A stretch of 64,000 nucleotides of DNA from Rhizophagus irregularis (GCF_026210795.1 NC_089452.1:1302001-1366000); one strand, 5' to 3'; positions 33,600-46,300 are shown, counted from the first letter of the stretch. Notes: generated by a model not told the origin, from the sequence alone. A program made the numbers and translations.

Positions 33600-34589
33600 C
33601 GTCAAGGTGAGTTAACATTTCTTGCAGAGACGCACACTCTTGATCAGCATGTTCTTTGTTTATTGAGAAATTTCTTTTTGACACTGTCAATGCATTTAGT
33701 TTGTTAATAATATATATATTTCATATTCCTGATACATTAGACACAAATAATATTTTGACACCTTTCTTATAAATTGTCTGTATTAGTGTCGGTAGAATGA
33801 CAGTAAAATGACAATATACTGTCATCCATAGTAATTCTTTTATTTGCCTTTGATATAAATAAGGAATTAATCTTCAATTGAAAATATTTAGATATGTGAT
33901 ATGAATATTATTGCAAAACCATTTGGTTTAATATAAAGAAGTATGAAATTCAAATTTAACATAGTATGTATTTTCATTTAAATTGGTCTTTTAAAAGGTA
34001 CTATTTCTATAATAATTATTATAATATTTTGTAACTTATATGTTTGCTGGTATCTTGAACACTGAAACTTAATGATCGTAAAGAAAGGAAAAGAATCCAG
34101 GCAATATTTACCTATCTAAACAATATTGATTGCACATGAATGATTTGGCTATTGAACCCTTTTAGTTATTGTTTTATTAATAAATGTAGTATTCATTAAA
34201 CGGTGTAAATATAAATAATCACAAATTTATATTTCAAAAATTATCCCCCAGAGAAAGAAGTTAGATTTTGCACTCATGTAAGTTGGAATCTTTCTATAGG
34301 TACGGTAGAGTATGAGTAAGACTAAAACTCATAATCCCTATACGATTTATATTACGACGTGATTGGATTATATACTAGTAGCGTTAGTCATATATACTAA
34401 TAGATTCAGATTAGAATAGAATGCATTATTATTCGAGTAAAAGACTAACAGCTGATAAATTATGTTAAAACTGTGATTTCTTGGTATGACCAAACATAAA
34501 AGGATTTTGTTGCTTTAACAGACGATGATAAAATATAAATTTATTTATATAAAATACCTTACACTAAACAAAAAATAATTAATTAAGAT
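33600..34589. other. Intergenic, no gene seen
   Basis: AT-rich sequence 3' of the F-box-like gene at 34590. Nothing recognised. Confidence 0.5.
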
Positions 34590-35945
34590 TTACAACACCA
34601 AATCACTATTGTAATTTTTAATTACTCCTTCTGATTTATATTTTTCTATCAAAACTTCTATATCTTCCGTTTGACGCACAAATTGTAATATCATAGGATG
34701 TCTACCTTTCCAATTTTCAAAAAACAGTTCCAAAGAATCCAAATCAATTTGAGAAAAAGAAAATTTAAATTTAAATAAATTAGTTGGTGATGATCTTGTT
34801 AATATTCTAAATAAATTATTCAAATCAATCCCATCATAATCAAAAAGGTATAATTCATCCAAATATTGACATCTAATTAATAATTCTTCTAATTCTGAAA
34901 TACTACTATTTCTTAATACTAGTTTAAGATACATAAGATTTTGACATTTTTGATAAATAGTTTGAATAATTTTTTTATTATTAGTTACATTATTACTCGT
35001 ACTCGATTTCATACTTATATCAATAAGACTTCCACTCGTATTTTCAATTAAACTTATTAGAATACTGGTTGGAACAAATCTAGTTTTTAAAACTTGTAAG
35101 AAAGGTAAGGTCACATTCTTTAAATAATTATAATCCCTATAATCACCATTTAATTCCAATTCTAATACTCTTAAATTAACAAAAGATGAAAGAAGATTTA
35201 TGACAGGTGGTTTAGTTATCTTAAAATATTGCATGGTATTCGCATGTTTAATTAAAGAATTTTCTATAATATTATTAAAAGATTCATGTCGTTTATAAAA
35301 ATCAAATAAACAAACATTAAATAAATTTTTCTGATTTTTAATTAAATTAACAATCCCATAATTATTATTTTTTTCAAAAAGTACTTCCAATTCTTTAATT
35401 GATTTGCATATTTCTGTTAATCCATCTAAAATATAATTTTCTACACTAGCGTTACATCTAAGGAATTTAATTTCTGATAGACAACTTTCAGCTCCAGGAA
35501 TAAGATGTATTTGAAAATTTACTTGATAAGGTAAATAAAGATGTGTAAATTTTGTATTTTCATTAACAAAAAGTTTGATAATTTCATTTTCAATAATTTT
35601 AATTTTAGATTCTTCATAAATATTATAAATTATATTTTGAATTCCACTTAAATTTAAATGTTTACAAAAATTAATATAATTAAATAAAGGTCTTTGATAT
35701 GAATTTATAAATATATTATTTTGATTTAAATTATTTTTTGATTCTTTTGATAAATGTGAAATTATTACGTTTAATAATAATCTCTCTTTCCCTTTCTTTA
35801 AGAATTTCCATGGATTTTTCCATAAAATTGGAATAATTATTTCACAAAATTCTTTATTAATCGAAAGACATGAATAAAGAGTCTTTTCATCATCTCGTAA
35901 TTCTTCGAATATCAAGCAAAAAATATCGTTGTTCAATTTAGACAT
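34590..35945 (-). CDS. F-box-like protein, 451 aa, distinct subfamily
   Basis: Single open frame. Residues 1-50 are F-box-like: NDIFCLIFEELRDDEKTLYS, CLSINKEFCE, PILWKNPW. The remainder has irregular leucine-rich repeats such as LRVLELELNG, LMYLKLVLRN and LDELYLFDYDG. It is clearly separate from the MACSK/MTCSK subfamily. The ATG at 35945 follows a run of A in the coding sense and places the F-box at the extreme N-terminus, as usual. No frame break was noticed. The expected role is substrate adaptor in ubiquitin ligation (family inference). Confidence 0.85.
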   Translation of the reverse strand: MSKLNNDIFCLIFEELRDDEKTLYSCLSINKEFCEIIIPILWKNPWKFLKKGKERLLLNVIISHLSKESKNNLNQNNIFINSYQRPLFNYINFCKHLNLSGIQNIIYNIYEESKIKIIENEIIKLFVNENTKFTHLYLPYQVNFQIHLIPGAESCLSEIKFLRCNASVENYILDGLTEICKSIKELEVLFEKNNNYGIVNLIKNQKNLFNVCLFDFYKRHESFNNIIENSLIKHANTMQYFKITKPPVINLLSSFVNLRVLELELNGDYRDYNYLKNVTLPFLQVLKTRFVPTSILISLIENTSGSLIDISMKSSTSNNVTNNKKIIQTIYQKCQNLMYLKLVLRNSSISELEELLIRCQYLDELYLFDYDGIDLNNLFRILTRSSPTNLFKFKFSFSQIDLDSLELFFENWKGRHPMILQFVRQTEDIEVLIEKYKSEGVIKNYNSDLVL

Positions 35946-38507
35946 TTTTTTTTTTTTAATGTTAAAAAAAAGTAAAAATTGATTTTGGTTTAAAAGGGGC
36001 GTAAATTTTTATTTAAGTGTTACAGTTTTGTATGTTGTACGGTACATGATTTACGTCGTATTCACGTATCACATTTCAAAAAAAAAAAAATTTAACCTGT
36101 TTCTATCCGGTTGATCATGGCGGTGATCCGCGCAATTTCTACTTTTAGTTAGATTATATTAAACTACTATTAAATTAAAATATTTTTGTTCAAAACGTAA
36201 AAAATCATTTTTTCAGAAAAATGAATCCCAAAAAATCACAAATAAAAATTGAATTTAATAAGTCAAATATCTCAAGTAGAGACGCCGTCCTGTAAACAAC
36301 AAAAAATTGTTCATATCGCATGAATGATAGAATATGTATGAACTAGGAGTATTAGAACTTTGTGGGTCTTTAGTTAATTAGTTAATTCACAAACTAAATT
36401 TATGATATAATTTAATTTAGAAAATTCATTACCAAACCTTGTTGATTCAATAATTATTACTTTTTATGAATAATGAAGAAAGTAATAAGAATATTTTTAT
36501 TTAAAAATTCATTTTTTTTAAAAATAATTTTTTAATTCTAACAGATCGCGATTCTCAATTATTTGTTTAACGTTGTTTAACCATTAACTCTTTATTTTCA
36601 CCTTTTATTATTATTTGTTTGATGGGAAAAGAGTAATTTTATTCTTCTAAAATGTCTCAAATTTCTTAGAAAATAACTTTTTTTCGCATCATTTAGCTAG
36701 CAGCCGCATTCCTGAATGTGAGCTCGCAGTCATAGATTATCATGGAATTCCACGATTTCTGCAATAATCCAGGTCCAACCACATAATAAATTTAACAGTT
36801 AACGATTATGGATTACGTTTGTAATACGGTTTCAACTAAAAAAAAATCATACAAAAGATATTTATTCAAATAAAAAAAAATATTTATTTCGACTATATCA
36901 CAGTACTGACTTTAATCCAAACCTAAAAGGTGAAAGAATGAAATAATTAGGAAAAAAAAAATATTATTAAAAATAAAAATCGAACTTACCGTAGCACCGC
37001 AGCATCGATCCCGAACATTGATCCAGGCGAAAAAATTAGGAAAAAAAAATTATTAAAATGTGTCAAAAAAAAGATGCTTACCATAACACCGCAATGTCAA
37101 TCAATTACTGATCTAGATTCAAGTCTAAAAAATAAAAATAAATAATAATGTACTTATATAACAATAAAAAAATATATAAAATTGAATAAAAAAAACTTAA
37201 AAAAAGTTCAAAACAAAATCGAAAAGAAAAATGAAAAAAAAGTTTAGGTTTTAGGAAAAAAACCAAACCGAATAAAGGAAAATATTAAAAAAAAAATTTA
37301 TTTAAAAAAATTTAAAAAAAAAATTTGAAAAAAAAAACCGAAAAAAAAAAGTTTTAAAAAAAACGTCCCGAACGAGCCACAGAAGACTTGAAATAAATTC
37401 ATATAATAAAAATAAAAAAACCATTTTGTATATGTTTATACAAAAATACATTACTAGTAAAGAAATGCACATTACTGAACTTTTTTCGTTAGAATTAACC
37501 AATCGAAATTTCATTATGTATTTGTGGATGGTATAATGCGAGTCAAATGTATATAAACTTAAATTTTTGGCTCAATTTACATAAATATAATAACAGATAA
37601 GCCTTAATATTAGATTTATAGCTCCGGCATATAAGTCCTTTAAAATGGGTCACTTGAAATCGAAAAATTCATTTTTTGATGGCACATCAGTTTATCATGT
37701 ACGATATTTTGATGTTCACTAAGAAACCATAAATGACGTCACAGAACGTCATAAAAGACTATAAGTAAAAAGTGTTTTTAATTCTTTTATACAATTATAT
37801 TAATCTTTAATACTAATTAAAAAAAAGAGAGAGCTAGTGGTAAAGCATAATACATATTTTTTTAAATGCATATTTTATACACATAGCACAATATTTTTTT
37901 CTTCATCATTGTCACCTGATATTGTTTACTACTTTCTAGATATAAATAAAGCGAAAATTTTTGTGTTATATTAATAAAAACGTCTCTTATTGCAAAGTTG
38001 TGATTAACATGTCATTCAATATATTATATATCACCATGTAAGGTCGTAAGAAAAGCAATTGTCGTATTTTTGCACAATGCCTACAAGTTCTAATTTGTTT
38101 GGGACCCAATTAGAGATACATATACCTGAACCAACCCAAGCTGTTGCTGAGGTTGGTTCAATTGTTTTAAAAGACTTGTAAGGTAAACTACAAACATTTG
38201 ATGCTATTGATATGCAAATCAGGTGAATAAATTTATTGCTTATATCCATTTTCCAGTGTTAATTCATCATGATTGCGATATATTGTACGAAATAGATGAC
38301 AATATTTGAAATTAATTGATAGAGCTTATTCTTCTCATCATTATTATCTTTTGCGTTACTTCCAATTAAATCCACTTACAATAGCCAATACAGAGATAGC
38401 AACGAATAGGTTAAAGATCAAAGTCTATTTATTACGCGAAAAAAAAAAATAAAAGCTAAAAATTATTTAAGTGAAAATTTTCGTGGTAAAACTAATCATA
38501 AACAAAA
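35946..38507. other. Long AT-rich intergenic region
   Basis: Contains A-rich tracts (36830-37380). At about 36985-37110 a short block with CTTACCRTARCACCGCARYRTC repeats twice, each time like a reverse-strand exon end before a GTAAG donor. A palindromic TGACGTCA lies at about 37734. A 72-codon minus-strand frame at 38031-38249 overlaps a plus-strand reading starting MPTSSNLFGTQLEIHIPEP; neither is convincing. Confidence 0.4.
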
Positions 38508-38745
38508 CATACTCCTTTTTTGTGAGCAATCTTCTCTCCTTCCTTTCTTCCTTCATTTCGTTCATTTAAAATCACATTAAGGTAAGCTGTTTGTAAGCGA
38601 AAATGGAGTCAGTCCATCATAAATTTTTTGCAATTCTGGAGTAAGTGATTCCCAGGAATTCATTTGTATGATCGCTGAAATGATAGATCGCCATTAGTAG
38701 ACTTTACTAGATTAAAAAATTTTATATATTTCTAGTACTTACAAT
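38508..38745. repeat. Inverted duplication, left arm
   Basis: Matches the reverse complement of about 39862-40090. Shared stretches include ACATACTCCTTTTTTG, AATTCTGGAGTAAGTGATTC and GAATTCATTTGTATGA. The arms enclose about 1.1 kb with an F-box scrap. The sequence includes a former coding exon (next entry). Confidence 0.75.
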
Positions 38746-38780
38746 CTGTACTTGTACTTTGTGAAGCGGTAAGAAGATTT
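38596..38780 (-). pseudogene. 3' end of an unknown gene within the inverted duplication
   Basis: The minus strand reads SQSTSTD up to a donor GTAAGT at about 38750. After an acceptor TTCAG near 38684 it continues IIQMNSWESLTPELQK, IYDGLTPFSLTNSLP and stop near 38596. The second arm carries MNSRESLTPELLIIYKWSKH, a diverged version. The consistent intron phase suggests a true terminal exon pair. No family was recognised and the upstream part is absent. Confidence 0.4.
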
Positions 38781-38784
38781 TATT

Positions 38785-39540
38785 CAATAAAAAATATTGT
38801 ATATCCATTTTTGAGAATATTATTGACATTTCAAACGAAATGAAAATTATTTATAAATTAATTTGAATTGTATAACGTGTAACATTCTCCATACGGATTG
38901 CTGTCATAGAATAATATGTCATATTATGGAATAATTTAATCAATATTATGTCATACATGGTAATAATTTGATCGATAGATAATTTCCATTGGTTATATCA
39001 CAATTTATTAGATTTGTGTAACCTATATTGTTCAAGTTCATAAAAAAATTGTCATCATAATGATGTTCTTTTCCAAAAGCTAATCCAAATTAGTACAAAT
39101 TTTCTATCAAGAAAAATTGATTTTTATCTATATCCGTATTGTTTATCTCAAGGTAAATCATTGATAATAATGCGAAGCAATGATGAATTCTTTCTTCTAA
39201 ATCAGTTCATTTAAAAATTTAAAATCAACTCGAGTAACTTTTAAAAATATTCTCAAATATTTTATTTAAAAGGTTATTCATCGGTTAATATAAATAGAGA
39301 TGATGAAAATTTATCATGACTTTTAAATTACATAATTTCGATATTATTTCTCCTAGCACAGACATTATTAAATCGACAACCGATAAATATAAAATATAAG
39401 AGATGGTAAGCCTGGATTATCTAAATTATACAAGGAATGATTTACATGTTATTTTTAGATCCCTTGTTGCCTTTTTATGGACTAAAATTGATAAATTTAA
39501 TCTTTTTTTAAAATGAAAACTACTCTTTTTCCTTCTCAAT
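38785..39540. repeat. Duplicated flank shared with 53690-54345
   Basis: Blocks such as ATATCCATTTTTGAGAATAT, AACGTGTAACATTCTCC and TTATACAAGGA recur in the same order at 53690-54345, ahead of the F-box pseudogene there. The segment moved with the F-box 5' region. Confidence 0.75.
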
Positions 39541-39625
39541 TCCTACACAAAAATTATCGTATTATCGTTGTATTGAAATTTATTTACACTTTAAAATTGG
39601 AGTCATTATTTCCAATAACTTAATG
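39540..39625 (+). pseudogene. F-box-like scrap
   Basis: TTCTCAATTCCTACACAAAA and then TCGTTGTATTGAAATTTATT match the PFSIPTxxYxCIEIY segment of the F-box family (compare 21150-21190 and 54490-54530). It lies after the conserved upstream block, but the start and F-box are deleted. Confidence 0.6.
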
Positions 39626-39861
39626 ACTATTTTCAAAAATCAAATGCTCGTACAAACCTTCTCACAATATTGGTTAGTGGCTTATTATACTACTTACAAA
39701 TCACGTCATGAATCACAATATTAACAGAAGAGTATATAAACTCAACCTTTTATAAACTTTTACCAAACTAAAACTTTCACCTGGTGATTTCTTTTTTTAT
39801 TAAATAAAGACATCTTACCGATGTCTTCACAAAATACAAATACGGATTAAAAATTCTAGAG

Positions 39862-40090
39862 ATATATATAAATTTTTTTAATCTAGTAAATCCTACTAAC
39901 GGCTTCAGTGGTCATACAAATGAATTCCCGGGAATCACTTACTCCAGAATTGCTTATAATTTATAAATGGTCTAAGCACTAACGCAGATAAAACAACTTA
40001 CCTTAATATAATTCTAAATTAACGAAATGAAGCAAGAAATGAAGGAAGAAATGAAGAAGAGATGATTGCTCGCAAAAAAGGAGTATGTTA
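39862..40090. repeat. Inverted duplication, right arm
   Basis: Reverse complement of 38508-38745 with several substitutions and a few small gaps. Confidence 0.75.
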
Positions 40091-40467
40091 TATTTGCTAA
40101 ATTTAATCATATTTAGTATAATATTTGTGTAATGCATTAGATTTAAACAAATTATATTAACATATATATCAAAATGATTATTTATTAAGAGAAAAAAATA
40201 ATTATTGCATAATACTTGACAATTATCATTTTGTAATGGTTTATTACATTATCTGACAATATTCATGTTAACATACATGATAACATGTATTTATATATCA
40301 ACATTATGATTACATGGATGTCATAATGATTGTAAAATTATGTCGAAACAATTGGCCTTAACAGTAAAGTAGGTCTATAATGTGACTTAATATGACATAT
40401 CATGATTTACATATATGTGCTAATATTTAAGGAACTCTTTTGCTGATTGTGAGTGTATTTTTTTATC

Positions 40468-42090
40468 ATGGATAACAAAAGTGAGAAATTGTCTAATTAT
40501 TCAGTCAAATCAATATAGACGATGATGACCCAGCACTGGATGTGGATATAAATGTGTTACAGCAGTATGCTTCCTGTCGTTTAAACAGACACTGTATTTG
40601 CGCTCGTAGATTAACAAGAGGGCTCTATAATGAAATTTATTTGCTACAATTCGAAAATGGACCAGATTGCATCGCCAGACTCTCACGCGAACTAACTCAC
40701 CCCGCATCAAAATTTGCTAGCGAAGTTGCGACTATGAAATATGTCACTCAAAACACTAATATCAAAGTACCAGCGGTATATGATTGGAATGGTACTGCGC
40801 AGAATCCCATAAAAACCCCTTACATTTTCATGGAACGGCTTCCTGGACAACATTTATATATAAAGTTTGGGATGAGTTAACTATTGAACAAAAGAAGTGT
40901 GTTTTAAGCCAAATTGTTGACATATTGTTCGAGTTATAGACGAAATGTCAGTTCAAAGAGATTGGTTGTCTTTACATGGATGAACAAACTTCAAGTGTAA
41001 GTGTGATAACATCTTATTTACATTTATAATTGAATTGGAGCCTTACATAAAGCACATAATAATTATTATAATATTCAATGATGTACCGTATAATTAATTC
41101 ATGTAAAAAGTCAGCGACGTCAACTTTCCAAATAGGACCTGTTGTGAATTATTTATTTCACTCCAAAGGAAGAGACTCCATTCCTAGTTCCACTGGTCCT
41201 TTTAAAAGCTTGAAAGAGTTGTATGGCACTTTGATTCAAAAAGAAAAGGAATTCTTCGAAATTCATGGTGCTCAAAAACTACTACATTTAGAAGGAATAA
41301 AAATAGATCACGGAATGGAAGTAACTAGAGTGAAAAATCCAATAAAGAAATTAGGCTTACTTCAATCCAAGCTATCCAATATTTTTGATGAATTGGTAGA
41401 TCAAAAACCCTTTACTCTTATCCACAATGATTTCGATGCACAAAACATGCTTGTTGAACGTTCTTCAACTAATGATATCAAAATTGTAGGCATTATTGAT
41501 TGGGAGTTTTCACGTACAGGTACTTTATGGGATTTATGCAAATATCCAGTTTGGATCCAAGAAATAGATGAGCTGCCCATCAGTGATGCAAATTTGAAGG
41601 AGAATCATGAAAAACAAAATCTAAGAGACTTTTTTTATGATGAGATGGTAGTAAAATTGAGGAACGGAGGTGGACAGATGCTGAAAATGAAAGAACAAGA
41701 TAAGAGGATTGAAGACTTAGATGTTATGTTTGCTTTTATAGTTAAAAGTTCAATATTTTAGAGGGCTTATTAGTACATTTCTTTTATAATTATGGGTCAG
41801 AGGCAAAAGCCAATATTAAACTTGCTGACCTTATTATGCGGTTATTTTGGGGTCCAAGCCTTACTAAAGTTCAAATTCCATCTGAAAGAACTATCAATTC
41901 ATATTTATTATCAGCAGATAGATTATCAGACACAGAGATGAAGGTTCCTGATCATTACGTAGCATCAGTATATTGTGAACTTAAATCTAGAGATTATAAT
42001 TTTTCTTGGCAACAAGCTTCTGTTATAGCATTTCACATGCAGAATAATGAATCAAAAAATTCGGCTAGTGATGTGAACAAAGTGAGTTAG
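40468..42090 (+). pseudogene. APH/choline-kinase-like phosphotransferase, broken
   Basis: The reading order matches fungal APH-type phosphotransferases. MDNKSEKLSNY starts at 40468. After a frame change near 40512, NVLQQYASCRLNRH leads to LTRGLYNEIY (nucleotide loop region) and CIARLS. Then come a frame change near 40865, KVWDELTIEQKKC and a TAG near 40938. A putative intron follows at about 40998-41113. IHNDFDAQNMLVE supplies the catalytic HxDxxxxN and IIDWEFSRTG the metal-binding aspartate. A last frame change near 41758 leads to GLLVHFFYNYGSEAKAN and on to the stop at 42088-42090. Catalytic motifs are intact, but three frame changes and one stop make a product unlikely. Family members phosphorylate small molecules; the substrate here is unknown. 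Confidence 0.82.
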
Positions 42091-43014
42091 TATTTTTTGG
42101 TGAATTAATTAGTTTGAAGCATGAGGTGTTGTGTTCCTCCTCTTTTTGTTATATATTTAGCACATTTCTTATCCCTATATAAATATTATTTTGCGTATGA
42201 CACTGACGATCACATCTGTGAACAAAATATTATAGCTTAAAAGTCACTCTATCAGATTATTCGGTAGATCTATTTAATTAAACAAATTTTATTTTTTACT
42301 TCATATAATCTTATTAATTGCTGTTGCATATCTGAAATTTTTATATACTTGGCTATTTCTTTATCTTTTGAATAACCAGTCCTGCCTCTTTGCTCTTTTT
42401 CCAAACTCTTCCTTCTTAAAAATTTTGGTTTTTTTTTGTATTACATTACATTTACTTATCCTGCTATATGAATTTGTATGTTCATATAATTTGAACAAAT
42501 TTATATAAATTTGGCCGGTATTATATTACAAATTCGAATTATAATATCGTTAGCATTATAATAAATTTTAAATTTAACTCACGCTTACAAATTTGGCTAT
42601 AATGCAATTATTGTAAATCAGTTTTTTAAAGATAAAGTCTGTATATTATCATACAACTTAGCACAATATAGAAATTATACAGGTACAGCAGAATTAGTAT
42701 AATGATATTTTTACAACAATTTTGTATGAATGGTATAGGGTAATTATAATATTACTTAATTACACTGAATTAATAATAATAATACTAGCCAGTAAATTTT
42801 AAAATAAAGATTTGAAAGTTAAACTTAAATTTACTAAAAAATTGTAAATGAAAAATAAACTTTATTTAAATAATTAATATACAGTGCTTGTAGTTAATAA
42901 TGCTTAATTCTTATTACTTTATTGTAAATACTGTAAAATACATAATATAAATATTTTCTGTATAATAGCTGGTGAATATAATTCAACAAATAAAGAATGA
43001 ATAACAAATTGATT
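42091..43014. other. Intergenic, no gene seen
   Basis: AT-rich region between convergent gene remains. Nothing recognised. Confidence 0.5.
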
Positions 43015-44929
43015 TTAAATTTTAACTATACATTCCACCAAATCAGAATATTCTTGAACAAAGCTTTCACTAACATTCTTAGACTTTTCTATTTCTTTAG
43101 AAACATTGCGACTTGTGTAATATTCTTGCGAATGAGATTGTATAATAGAGATATTTGCTTGTTCTTGTACTAAAGCTTCATTTGCTTTTACAAATTCTAA
43201 CATATTATTTTTTAATTTTTTTAATTGATTATCAATATCAGGTACTCCATAGATATAATTTACATCCCTGTTTAATTCATAATATTTATTAACACATCTA
43301 ATCCAATCAGATATAATATTTTCAAGAATTGCTATGGTTGGTCTATTGGAAGGACTTGGATCCCAACATTTTTTCATTAAATCTATATAACATTTTGGAG
43401 TATTTTCAATAATTTTAGGACGTTTCCCTTCACAAACACTCAAAATAAGGTGATGATCATGTGCTTTACCTTTAAATGGAGTAATACCTGATGTAAATTC
43501 CCACATCATCATTGAAAAACTATAAATATCACTTTCTGGAGTATAGGGTTTATTTCTTAATATTTCAGGTGCCATATAAGGTAAAACTCCATAAATTTTA
43601 TCATCAGAATCTTGTAAATCACTTATAGGTTTACATAATCCTAAATCAATGATAAATAACTCATGATTATCTGACATTAAAATATTACCATCATGAAATC
43701 ACCATGAGTTAAATTTGATTCATGAATTACTTTAAGTCCCAATACAATTTTTTTCAATAATTGTAATCTGTCTTGCCATTTAAATTTAATTATATCAGAT
43801 AAACATTTTCTTAAACTTCCTTTTTTTGCATAACTCATCACTATTGCATAATTCAAATTATTTGGATTTTGGGTAAATCCAAAGAATTGAATAAATTTTG
43901 AAAATGATTTTTTCTGACAATTATAATGATACTTCCACTATATGAATAATAACAAAAGTATTAAATTTTTGCAAAAGAAATAAAATTTTTTATTAAATAT
44001 AAATACCATACCTCATCAAAAAATTTACTATTCAAACTTGATGAATTCTTAAATATTTTAAGAATAACCTCATAATCTGTTTGTCTATTCCATTGTTGTT
44101 TATCAGAATCCCAATTAAAAATAGGTCCATCTGACCAGATAGCTTTATGAATTTCACTAAATCCTCCTTCATCATAATAACTAATACTTGACAAATTATT
44201 ATAAGGTATCCATTCTAATATTTCATAACTATTTTTAGCATTCAGTTGTGCTTCTTGAATAAATTTATCAATAAATTCATTTTTACTAGTCCAATTTAAA
44301 AATTCTTGTTGAAATTGTTTAGAATTACATTGTGGGCACCACTGGTAATCAATATATGGTTGTTTGCATTTATTGCATTGATGGTGCCATGGGTACTCAA
44401 TATGTGGCTTTTTGCATTTATTACATACCTTAACTTCATCTTTAGAACTTAATTTAGTACATTCTGCTACTTTTTGATGCCAATAAAATGCTTTTTCTAA
44501 ATTTTTTTCCGTTCCTTCTCCATTTTCATAACATAAGGCTAAATTATTCATTGCTTCAACATGGTCTTTCTCTGCTGCTTTTTGATACCAATGAAAGGCT
44601 TTTTCTAAATTCTTTTCTGTTCCTACTCCATATCTATAACATCCGGATAAATTAAATATTGCTGCAACATGGTCTTTTTCTGCTGCTTTTTGATACCAAT
44701 GAAAGGCTTTTTCTAAATTTTTTTTTGTTCCTTCTCCATTTTCATAACATTTGGCTAAATTATACATTGCTTCTTTATCACCATTTTCTACTAATTGTTC
44801 CAAAGAATTAATGCATTCTTTACACCATAATTTTTCAGTAAAGGGTATATTGCAATAAGAACAATTTTTGGTGTTTGTTGTATTAGTATCTTTATCTAAT
44901 TCACTAAATTCAGTTGCCATATTGACCAA
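43015..44929 (-). pseudogene. Sel1-repeat protein kinase, frameshifted at the catalytic loop
   Basis: Exon 1 (44012-44929) gives 306 residues. It has a zinc-like CxxC pair (C23/C26, C36/C39) and three Sel1-type repeats at about 53-156 (A.YNLA.CYENGEGT..N..KAF.WY). Two or three more CxxC pairs lie at 169-201. The kinase start EWIPYNNL follows, then the glycine loop DEGGFSEI and lysine in VILKIF (K291). A 74-bp intron (43938-44011) leads to exon 2 (43015-43937). At the catalytic loop the reading HGDF changes frame near 43695: one base seems missing before DGNIL. The second frame then runs openly through DLGLCKP, VLPYMAPEIL and SPSNRPT to VECIVKI. Exon 2 has 923 bp, one short of a codon multiple, as a single deletion predicts. 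Either a recent null allele or an assembly error. Sel1 repeats normally mediate protein contacts. Confidence 0.85.
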
Positions 44930-45905
44930 AAAAATTTTTTTTTAATAATTCCTAATAAATAAACTACTAAAAAGGGATATTTTAATAAAAGTAGAAGTTG
45001 CAATAAAAAAAATATTTTTTCGGGCTATATTTTTTACGATACACTGATTGGATGATGTGGGAACGAATCGTATGTTAAAAGGTGATTTTATTGTTATGAT
45101 TAGTGGTTTGGGTGAAACTAGTTTGCCTAAGTGGTCTATAAAACGTTTCCAAATTTAGGTTTCTGGATAGCTAGTTTTGGTTTATATTTGGCGAAACTTT
45201 GGTGAAACGCTTAGATTTTCAAAGTCGAAACAATAATTATTAGTAAACACGTTGACCCAATCCAATGCAAAAATAGGTAACAAGAAATCGGCACTCAGGT
45301 ACTATCCAAAAAAAGGTAAGATCTACACATTATTTTGGTTCATTTACCACATACCCTTCTCATATTTTTTTTTTTGTTTTACTTTTTAGGTTAACATGTG
45401 ATTTGTATGTTTTTTTTTAGTTTAGCTTAGCGTAAAATTTAGTTAAACATAAATTTAGGTTAGTGGTTGATTTTTGTTAGCTAGTTTTTTTTAGATGGGA
45501 AATACGGTTTATTGTATTGATATAATTATCTCATGGTTACGATGTTATACAAATTGGTGATATTGCCTAAAAAGTAATTAGTCAAATATTGTATTGCATC
45601 ACTATTTAAAAATCAGTGTAACATTTAAAATTAGGTTCGCCAAAAATTTTTTAGGTAAAAATTTTTTTCTTTAGCGATGCTGCATACGTCTTTCTAATTT
45701 GATCAAAAAATATTTCCTTACTAGTAGAAATTGCATTTATCGTTCCTACATTAGAGGTCTGCGTTAACCACTATTGGACTATTATTATATCATTTTGTTG
45801 TAAAAACAAAAAATCGGCCAACTTAATTTTGGCCAGTTTAATTTCGGCCAGAATTAAGACGATTTTGACCAGAATTACGAAATCCGGGTTTAACGAAAAT
45901 CATGT
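44930..45905. other. Intergenic, no gene seen
   Basis: 5' flank of the Sel1-kinase, then AT-rich sequence. Repeated GGCCAGTTTAATTTCGGCCA motifs at 45820-45880 recall the interspersed repeat family at 59541 but could not be aligned convincingly. Confidence 0.45.
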
Positions 45906-46010
45906 GCCGGTCCGGACCCGGCCCGGGTTAATTTTGAAGAAATTTTGCTGGCCCAAACCCGGTTCCGGGTCCGGGCCGGGTTAGGTTTCCGGGTTCCGGG
46001 TCCCGTTGAC
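45906..46010. repeat. GC-rich CCGGGT island
   Basis: Short CCGGGT/ACCCGG repeats in both orientations (GGACCCGGCCCGGGTT, GGGTCCGGGCCGGGTT) form the most GC-rich stretch of the window, in sharp contrast with the AT-rich neighbours. It is non-coding by appearance and can form strong secondary structure. Confidence 0.75.
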
Positions 46011-46300
46011 CTACATTATTCAATTACAAGTGTAACAATCACAAATTTAATATATTTTTTTGTTTTTTTTTTGTTTATACAAATTATTTACCAGCATAAT
46101 AATTATTGTAAATTCCATAATCCCGTTATTACTCACAAATAACATAAATAGTATTGAAAAAATAAATTTTTTTATAATATATAAACATCATATATAATTT
46201 ATGGTATATAAAGGGTTGAATGTATAAGTATCTATTTTTTTAAAAAATAAAGAGAAATCAGTAATTAATTGAAATAACTCTTTGAATTTCTTAATTACGC

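Noticed and set aside
37302-37514. 70-codon frame ending in phenylalanine/lysine repeats
   Set aside because: Translation of A/T homopolymers; no evidence of a gene.
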